Notes under the pieces: generated by a model | What the model saw: the letters and a program-made list of their open reading frames with translations, nothing else | Databases searched by the model: none | Told to the model about the DNA's origin: nothing | Assembly (NCBI RefSeq): GCF_000719345.1 | Contig: NZ_JOFX01000011.1 | Span: 1 to 64,000 of the forward strand | DNA: 64,000 nucleotides | From: Streptomyces sp. NRRL F-2664 | GTDB lineage: Bacteria; Actinomycetota; Actinomycetes; Streptomycetales; Streptomycetaceae | Reading direction: 5' to 3' | Made by a program: the position numbers and the translations under genes | Shown: positions 58,186 to 64,000 of the stretch, in pieces | Layout: every line of letters begins with the position of its first letter | Numbering within the stretch: the stretch's first letter is position 1

Positions 58186-60064
58186 CGGCCCGCCCTCCTC
58201 CCGGGGTTTCGCTCACGCGTACGTGCGCGGGGACCTCCGGCAGCCGCGCCAGGTCGTGGTGGAACACCGCCGCCCCGTCGGCGCAGGCACCGCCCGCCTC
58301 CGCCGCCGCCCGGGTGAACCCGCAGGACGGGTAGAAGTCCCGGGCCCGGTGGTTGCGGGCGGTGGGCACGTACCGGGCGCTCACCCCGGACAGTCCGAGC
58401 TCGCGCGCCCGGGCCAGGAGCAGGGCGAGGCAGGCGTGCTCCACGCCGCGGCCGAGCACCCGGCAGCTGAGCCACATGCCGTCCAGTCGGAGCACCCCCT
58501 CGGTGATCGTCCCGAGCACCGCACCGACCAGTCCGTTGTCCCCGAACCGGTCCGCGCTGCGCGCAACGAGCAGGAGCCGCCCCGGCGCGGCCGCCCACAG
58601 GGCCAGCTCGTCCTCCGCACAGCCTCCGCCGGTCAGGTTGAACTGGTTGGTGCGCAGGGTCAATTGGGACACGCGGGCGAATTCGTGGCGGCGGGGCGGG
58701 CCGAGCCCGACGGTCACCTCCAGGGCCCGCAGGAACTCCTCGTACGAGCCCGAACCCGCCCGCAGCGCACGGTGCTCGCGCCGCCTGCGGTACGCGCCGG
58801 GCCGGGCACGGTCCTCCTCGGTGAGCCGCAGGGCGTCGAACCAGCCGTCGGCGAGGAGGCGCGGCACGTGCAGCGCCGGCTCCCCGTCGAGGGCGACGAC
58901 GGCGACGCCGGGGAGGCCGTGCCGCACCAGGGCGCGCTCCGCCGGTGAGTCGTCGGCGAAGACCAGGGCGTCGGGCGCCAGGTCCAGAGCGCGGGCGATG
59001 TCGGCCAGGTTGCGGTCCTTGGGGCGCCAGTCGGCGCGGACCGCGGCGAAGTCGGCCTCGCGCAGGAGGAGGTCGGGGTGGGAGGCAAGTGCCTCCCACA
59101 CGGGGCCCTCGTCGTTCTTGCTGCTGACGGCGAGGAGCACGCCCTGGGAGGCGAGCTGTCCGACGCACCGCTGGAAGGCGCCGAACGCCTCCCCGCGCAG
59201 GGTGCCGGCCGCCGCGATGCCGTCGGGCCCGTCCTCGCCGAGCACCCCGTCCCACAGGGTGTCGTCGAGGTCGAGTACGAGGCACTTGCGGACCCTGCCG
59301 CGCAGGGCTCTCACCAGGTGCCCGACCTCCCGGGCGTACGCCGCGAGGATTCCGGCGCCGAGCTGGACCTTGGCGTGACGGGCCAGGCGCGGGTCGGTGA
59401 CCGGCCCGCCCTCGCCGACCAGCGGCTCCAGGTCGATCACCACCAGCCGGGTGGCGGACTCGGTCAGCCGCAGCAGCCGGGCGTTGAACTCCCGCCACAC
59501 CGCTCCCAGGCGGGCCCTGGAGCGGTGGTCGACGAGCTGGTGGCTGAAGGACCGGGGCAGCGGGACGGTGTTCAGCACGAGGGTGCCGGGGACCTCGGCC
59601 GCGAGGGCGGCGCACCACTCCAGTGCCTCCTGCCCCGCACGCTCGACGTCCTCGGGCCGCCACACCGCGGGCACCTGGGAGCACAGGGTCTCGGCGTCCA
59701 GCAGGCAGAGCGTGATCTCCGGTGCGGCCCTGCGCAGTTCGCCGCCCGGGTCGGTGAGGTCGCGCAGGTAGGTGCCGTGTTCGCCGAGCACGGGGCGCAG
59801 CAGCATCCCGTGCCGGGCCAGTTCGCCCCGGAGCGGGTCGACGAGGTGCCCCACGGTGGACTGGCCGGTGACGGCCACCGTCACCACGGGGGTGTGCGGG
59901 TGGTGGTCCAGTACGGCGGCGTGGTCGAGGCGGGCGAGCAGCCGGCCGGCCGCGGCGGCGTCGGGCGCGTCCTCCTCGGCGAGCAGTACCGGCACACGGT
60001 CGTAGGCCTGCTCCAGCAGGCCCCGCTCGCGCAGGGTGCGCAGGGTCTCGGGTCCGTTCGTCAT
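58172..60064 (-). CDS. FkbH-like protein (HAD phosphatase plus GNAT domain)
   Basis: 630 residues. An N-terminal SGNH-like region (VTVAVTGQSTVGHLVDPLRG), the HAD motif KCLVLDLDDTLWDGVLGEDG near 250, VSSKND and VFADDSPAER, and a C-terminal GNAT-like part (SCRVLGRGVEHACLALLL, HRARDFYPSCGF). FkbH proteins take 1,3-bisphosphoglycerate, remove phosphate and place glyceryl on an ACP. The adjacent ACP and the KAS III-like gene (7 bp upstream) fit tetronate or glyceryl-unit biosynthesis. No acyl-CoA dehydrogenase/methyltransferase pair for methoxymalonyl-ACP is visible here. Confidence 0.9.
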   Translation of the reverse strand: MTNGPETLRTLRERGLLEQAYDRVPVLLAEEDAPDAAAAGRLLARLDHAAVLDHHPHTPVVTVAVTGQSTVGHLVDPLRGELARHGMLLRPVLGEHGTYLRDLTDPGGELRRAAPEITLCLLDAETLCSQVPAVWRPEDVERAGQEALEWCAALAAEVPGTLVLNTVPLPRSFSHQLVDHRSRARLGAVWREFNARLLRLTESATRLVVIDLEPLVGEGGPVTDPRLARHAKVQLGAGILAAYAREVGHLVRALRGRVRKCLVLDLDDTLWDGVLGEDGPDGIAAAGTLRGEAFGAFQRCVGQLASQGVLLAVSSKNDEGPVWEALASHPDLLLREADFAAVRADWRPKDRNLADIARALDLAPDALVFADDSPAERALVRHGLPGVAVVALDGEPALHVPRLLADGWFDALRLTEEDRARPGAYRRRREHRALRAGSGSYEEFLRALEVTVGLGPPRRHEFARVSQLTLRTNQFNLTGGGCAEDELALWAAAPGRLLLVARSADRFGDNGLVGAVLGTITEGVLRLDGMWLSCRVLGRGVEHACLALLLARARELGLSGVSARYVPTARNHRARDFYPSCGFTRAAAEAGGACADGAAVFHHDLARLPEVPAHVRVSETPGGGRADGPR

Positions 60065-60071
60065 CGACGCC

Positions 60072-61112
60072 TCACACCTTCTCCAGGGCCAGGCCGGCCC
60101 TGATCCAGCGGCTGGACTCCACGCACAGCGCCAGCGCCCGGTCGCCGGCGGCGCACTGCGGGAGCAGCCGGTCGATCTGGAGGAAGGGCAGGGCGTTGCC
60201 GGTGTTCCCGGTCTCGGCGATGCAGGAGACCTCGCGGGCGGAGCCGGCCGGCAGCCGCTCGACGATGCGGGCGGTCATCCGCTCGGACAGCTGGGGCGGC
60301 AGCAGGAAGGCGATGTCGTGGAGGTCCCAGCCGAGCCCGCCGAGCAGCTCCCAGAGGATCTCCGCGGCGATCGCGGGGACGTGTTCCTCGATGGCCTTGT
60401 AGTCCTCGGCCAGCATCCGGCGCGGCGAGTCCCGGTCGGTGGTGCCGTACCAGTCGAGGAGCTGCCCGGGTGGACGGCCGCGTCCGGCCCAGGAGTTGAG
60501 GACGGAGCGCAGGGCGATCCGCTCGCCCTCGGGCTCGTCCGTGAGGACGGCGGCGCCGGCCCCGTCCCCGAACAGCACGTGGTTGACCAGTTCCTCCGTG
60601 GGCATCCGGGCGGTGTCCGGGCGCGGCGCCAGGAACCGGTGGGTGACGTCCCCGCCGAGGACCAGCCCGGCCCGCCGGCCCCCGAGGAGCAGGCTGCGGC
60701 CGAGGTCGAGGGCCTGCACGGCGCCGGAGCAGCCGGCCTGGATCTGGTAGACCGGCAGGTGGTCGAGGCCGAGCCGGTCGGCGACCTCGCTCGCCGTGGT
60801 CGGCAGCAGCGTGTCGGGCGTCGCGGTCGCCAGGACGACGAACTCGACGTCGGCGGGCCCGAGGCCGGCGGCGTCCATGGCCCGCGCCCCGGCTTCGGCG
60901 CACAGGTCGGCGAGCGTGCCCCGGACCTCGCCGGTGACGGGGTCCCAGCCGAAGTGCCGGGTCCGCGTGCCGACGAAGAGGTCGATCCAGTCCTCGCCGA
61001 TGCCGAGGAGCCGGCCGAGCGCGGCGTTGTCCACCGGGTCGCCGGGCAGCGCCGTGCCGATCGAGGCGAGGTACGCCGTGGCGCCCTCCGCCGCACCGGG
61101 GCGCCGGGTCAT
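60072..61112 (-). CDS. KAS III-like ketosynthase with altered His site
   Basis: 346 residues, FabH fold. Cys-128 in QAGCSGA is the nucleophile and Asn-303 in ETGNTGN is kept, but the histidine of the usual PHQ motif is Pro (LLPPQLS, Pro-273). VGTRTRHF, FGDGAGAAVL and LPVYQIQAG are family features. ATG overlaps the PKS stop (ATGA). In tetronate systems a KAS III-like protein joins glyceryl-ACP to the polyketide; the same role is suggested by the FkbH-ACP neighbours. Loss of His implies acyl transfer or C-O bond formation rather than decarboxylative condensation. Confidence 0.88.
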   Translation of the reverse strand: MTRRPGAAEGATAYLASIGTALPGDPVDNAALGRLLGIGEDWIDLFVGTRTRHFGWDPVTGEVRGTLADLCAEAGARAMDAAGLGPADVEFVVLATATPDTLLPTTASEVADRLGLDHLPVYQIQAGCSGAVQALDLGRSLLLGGRRAGLVLGGDVTHRFLAPRPDTARMPTEELVNHVLFGDGAGAAVLTDEPEGERIALRSVLNSWAGRGRPPGQLLDWYGTTDRDSPRRMLAEDYKAIEEHVPAIAAEILWELLGGLGWDLHDIAFLLPPQLSERMTARIVERLPAGSAREVSCIAETGNTGNALPFLQIDRLLPQCAAGDRALALCVESSRWIRAGLALEKV

Positions 61113-64000
61113 GAGGGCCTCGCCATGAGCACGTCGGCGAGGAAGTCGGCGAGCGCGCCGACGGAGCGCAGCGCGGGCAGCATCTGCTGCACGGACACCT
61201 CTCCCACCCGGGGCAGTCGGGCCTCCACCTCGTTCTTGAGCTGCATGACCATCACCGAGTCGAATCCCAGGTCCTCGTAGAAGCGGGCCTCGCGCACGAC
61301 GCGCTCCACCGGGTGGCCGCCGACCTCGGCGACGGCCCGCACCACCGCGTGCAGCACCGGGTCCTCGCCGTCGGGCCGGTCCCCGCCGGGGTCCCTCGCC
61401 GCGGCGCCGCCGGCGGGCTGCGGGGTGTCCGGGGCGGTCCCGGCGGCCGGCCGGGCGGCCGGCGGCAGGCAGGGCTCCCGGTCCCAGGAGCGCCGCGCCG
61501 ACGAGAAGACGTACGGCAGGAGGGGCTCGGTGCGGCGGTGCTCGGGGGCGTAGAGCTCCTCCCACAGCGGGTCGAGCCCGGCGCGGTACAGGGCGGCGAC
61601 CGTCTCGGCGAGTTCCCGGCCGTCGGCGCCGGGGCCCGGGGCCGGGTGGAGGCGCTCGGCGCCGGGTGCGTGCCCGCCCCGGGCGGCGATCTGCAGCAGT
61701 ACGCCGCGCGGGCCGATCTCGATCAGGTGGGTGGGCGTGACGTCGGCGACGAGCGCTCCCAGGGCGGCGTCCATGAGGACCGGCTCCTCGATCTGGCCGG
61801 CCCAGTAGCCGGCGTCCATGAGGTCCTGACGCAGCATCCGGCCGTAGCGGGTCGAGGCGAGCGGTACGGCGGGCGGCACGGGGCGCACCGGCTCACCGCG
61901 CAGGCCGGCGGCGGCGGGGGCCATCAGGGGCGAGTGGAAGGCGTGGGAGGCGGGCAGGGGTCTGACCCGCGTGCCCCGGGCGGTGAGCTGCTCCGTGATC
62001 CGGTGCAGGGCGTCCAGGGGGCCGGAGAGGACGGTGTCCGCAGGGCCGTTGAGGGCCGCGAGGGCCGTACCCGGTTCGGATGCAAGGACGGCGTCCAGTT
62101 CCCCGGGACGGGCGGCCGTGGCGATCATGCCGCCGCCGGCGGGCAGCGCGGCGGTCAGCGCGCCGCGGCGGACGACGAGCCGGGCGGCCTCCTCCAGGCC
62201 GAGGGCGCCGGCGGTGACGGCTGCGGCGTACTCGCCGAGGCTGTGCCCGAGGACGGCGGCCGGGACGGCCCCGAGCGAGGTGAGCGTGCGGGCGAGGGCG
62301 TACCCGACGGCGAACAGGGCGGGTTGGGCGAGCTGCGGCCGGTGCACCCGCTCGTCGCCGCCGAGGATGAGGTCGCGCACGGACACGCCGAGGTGCGGGG
62401 CGAGCGCCTCGTCGGCCTCCGCGAGGTGGCGTCGGTAGAGCGGCGATTCCCGGTGCAGCGCCGCCGTCATACCGGGGTACTGGCTGCCCTGGCCGGTGAA
62501 GAGGAAGGCCACGACGGGCCTGCCCCAGGGGCGTCCCTGCTCGGCGGCCGGGTCCGTCGGCGCTGCCGCCCGGCGCAGCGCGGCGACGAGTTCGCCGGTG
62601 TCGCGTACGGCGGCCGCGAAGCGGTGCGGGAGGCCGGTCTTGACGCGGTTGCTGCTGCGGCACAGGGCCGCCGCGCCGCCGCGCGGCCGGCCGGCGACCG
62701 CGTCGGCCTGCGCGGCGAGGTTGCGGCGCAGGGCCTCGGGGGTGTCGGCGCTGACGGTGAAGACGCCGACGGCGTCGGCCGCGCCGGGCGTCCGCGGTGG
62801 CCGGGGGGCCCGCGGGGTCGGTGGCGCCGAGCCGAGGACCGCGTGGGCGTTCGTCCCGCCCATGCCGAAGCTGCTGACGCCGGCGAGGCTCTCGCCGCGC
62901 GGCAGCCGCATGGGCGACTTCAGCAGCCGCAGGCCCCGCTCGCCGAGCCGCAGCTGCGGGTTCTCCCGGTCGGCGAACAGGCTGGCGGGGACGATGCGGT
63001 GATGCAGGGCCAGTGCGGTCTTGATGAGTCCGGCGATGCCGGCCGCGCCCTCGGTGTGGCCGAGGTTGCCCTTGGCGGAGCCGATGGCGCACGGGGTGTC
63101 GCGGGGCACGCCGTGCACCGCACCGAGCGCCGCGCACTCGATGGCATCGCCCAGTACGGTCCCGGTGCCGTGCGCCTCCACGAAGGCGACCCGGTCGGGG
63201 GCGACCCCGGCGCGCCGGTAGGCGGCGGCCAGTACCCACTGCTGCGACCACCGGTTGGGGGCGATCACTCCGTTGCTGCGGCCGTCCTGGTTGACGGCGC
63301 TGCCGCGCAGCACGGCGTAGATCCGCTGGCCGTCCGCGAGGGCGTCCGCCAGCCGGCGCAGCACCACCAGGCCGACGCCGTCGCTGCGGCCGATCCCGTC
63401 GGCGTCGGCGCTGAAGGGTTTGCAGCGCCCGTCGGCGGCGGCCAGTCCGAGCTGTGCGTAGACCGTGCCCAGGGAGGGCGAGAGCACGACGTTGACGCCG
63501 CCGGCCAGGGCGGTGTCGCACTCCTCGGCGAGCAGGGAGCCCGCGGCGAGGTGGACGGCGACGAGCGAGGAGGAGCAGGCCGTGTCGACGGCGAGGCTGG
63601 GTCCGGTGAAGTCGAAGTGGTAGGAGATCCGGTTGGCGGCCATGCCGGCGCTGCTGCCGGAGCCGAGCAGCGGGGTGACGCGGGCGGGGTCGCTCATGGT
63701 GAGGCGGCCCCATTCGCCGCCCATCACGCCGACGAAGACCCCGGTCTCGGTGCCGGCGAGGTCGCCGGGAGCCCGGCCCGAGTCCTCCAGGGCCCGCCAG
63801 GCGCAGGGCAGCAGCAGCCGGTGGTGCGGGTCCATGGCGGCGGCCTCGCGGGGGGTGAGCGAGAAGAAGTCGCTGTCGAAGACGTCGGCGTCGTCGATGA
63901 AGCCGCCGCGGGCGCCGGCCGCGGGGAAGTCCCCGGCCTCCCAGCGCTGCGCGGGGACCGGGGCGCTGCCGTGCCCGCCGCGCATGAGCAGGTCCCAGTA
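61109..64000 (-). CDS. Type I polyketide synthase, KS-AT-ACP (5' part beyond window)
   Basis: The frame is open to the window edge, so the N-terminus (KS start) is missing; 963 residues are visible. KS: TACSSS, HGTGTVLGD and GNLGHTEGAAG are intact. AT: GHSLGEYAAA and HAFH indicate malonyl-CoA. ACP near the C-terminus: DLGFDSVMVMQLKNEVE. No KR, DH, ER or TE domain is seen. Starts a tightly coupled series with KAS III-like, FkbH-like, ACP and Sfp-type genes. Either a terminal extension module or an iterative enzyme; upstream genes outside the window would decide. Confidence 0.9.
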   Translation of the reverse strand, partial: YWDLLMRGGHGSAPVPAQRWEAGDFPAAGARGGFIDDADVFDSDFFSLTPREAAAMDPHHRLLLPCAWRALEDSGRAPGDLAGTETGVFVGVMGGEWGRLTMSDPARVTPLLGSGSSAGMAANRISYHFDFTGPSLAVDTACSSSLVAVHLAAGSLLAEECDTALAGGVNVVLSPSLGTVYAQLGLAAADGRCKPFSADADGIGRSDGVGLVVLRRLADALADGQRIYAVLRGSAVNQDGRSNGVIAPNRWSQQWVLAAAYRRAGVAPDRVAFVEAHGTGTVLGDAIECAALGAVHGVPRDTPCAIGSAKGNLGHTEGAAGIAGLIKTALALHHRIVPASLFADRENPQLRLGERGLRLLKSPMRLPRGESLAGVSSFGMGGTNAHAVLGSAPPTPRAPRPPRTPGAADAVGVFTVSADTPEALRRNLAAQADAVAGRPRGGAAALCRSSNRVKTGLPHRFAAAVRDTGELVAALRRAAAPTDPAAEQGRPWGRPVVAFLFTGQGSQYPGMTAALHRESPLYRRHLAEADEALAPHLGVSVRDLILGGDERVHRPQLAQPALFAVGYALARTLTSLGAVPAAVLGHSLGEYAAAVTAGALGLEEAARLVVRRGALTAALPAGGGMIATAARPGELDAVLASEPGTALAALNGPADTVLSGPLDALHRITEQLTARGTRVRPLPASHAFHSPLMAPAAAGLRGEPVRPVPPAVPLASTRYGRMLRQDLMDAGYWAGQIEEPVLMDAALGALVADVTPTHLIEIGPRGVLLQIAARGGHAPGAERLHPAPGPGADGRELAETVAALYRAGLDPLWEELYAPEHRRTEPLLPYVFSSARRSWDREPCLPPAARPAAGTAPDTPQPAGGAAARDPGGDRPDGEDPVLHAVVRAVAEVGGHPVERVVREARFYEDLGFDSVMVMQLKNEVEARLPRVGEVSVQQMLPALRSVGALADFLADVLMARPS

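Noticed and set aside
61109..64000. Reading the KS-AT-ACP gene as complete from ATG 63985
   Set aside because: The frame stays open to the window edge and the residues before that Met fit the normal KS N-terminus, so the gene is cut by the window.

Overview
The window looks like chromosomal DNA of a Streptomyces-type actinomycete. GC content is very high, GTG and TTG starts are common, start and stop codons often overlap (ATGA/GTGA), TTA codons are rare, and the gene content is modular PKS, SARP and LAL regulators, an AfsA homologue and a FkbH-like enzyme. No tRNA, rRNA, CRISPR array, transposase or phage gene was recognised. All calls come from reading translations by eye; no database search was possible.

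Layout. (1) 1-2064 is non-coding: a tandem array of ~196-bp repeats, an inverted partial copy, two ~137-bp double-hairpin repeats, then a promoter whose start region carries a 2 x 10-bp tandem repeat. (2) 2065-12251 (+) is a compact lipid-polyketide operon: fatty acyl-AMP ligase, a 2118-residue PKS ordered ACP-KS-AT-DH-KR-ACP-ER, an acyl-CoA dehydrogenase and an alpha/beta hydrolase. (3) 12268-14621 (-) is a beta-propeller lipoprotein-like gene plus an MFS exporter. (4) 14745-38872 is a Wzx/Wzy-type exopolysaccharide locus: amino-sugar nucleotide genes, four GT2 glycosyltransferases and a WecG-type transferase, a flippase, three Wzz-like segments (one fused to a Wzy-like polymerase), a beta-helix protein, a secreted dimethylformamidase-like protein and an alpha/alpha-barrel-like protein. 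Taken together its enzymes could supply every step from UDP-GlcNAc to UDP-ManNAc(3NAc)A, the Wbp pathway. (5) 39119-41517 (-) holds an orphan HypE-like protein and a GPH-family transporter. (6) 41866-49599 (+) is a regulatory operon: AfsA homologue, large SARP, LAL-type LuxR regulator and an adenylate-forming enzyme that has lost key motifs. (7) 49670-53623 (-) holds a prenyl-diphosphate-synthase-like protein without its Asp-rich motifs, and a second LAL regulator. (8) 53794-57086 holds a metallophosphoesterase divergent from a phosphopantetheinyl transferase (recalling mycobacterial PptH/PptT), a small secreted peptide, and a TTA-containing LuxR-type regulator. (9) 57083-64000 (-) is the end of a second polyketide operon: KS-AT-ACP synthase (cut by the window edge), KAS III-like protein, FkbH-like protein, discrete ACP and Sfp-type transferase. 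This fits glyceryl-ACP chemistry, perhaps a tetronate.

How they could work together. The two assembly lines flank the polysaccharide locus and the regulatory block. Two phosphopantetheinyl transferases are available to prime carrier proteins. Heptamer direct repeats on an 11-bp pitch, the hallmark of SARP sites, lie upstream of the prenyl-synthase-like gene and near one transferase, so the local SARP may control them. TTA codons in the MFS exporter, the first gene of the minus-strand polysaccharide operon and the 56055 regulator suggest bldA-linked developmental control.
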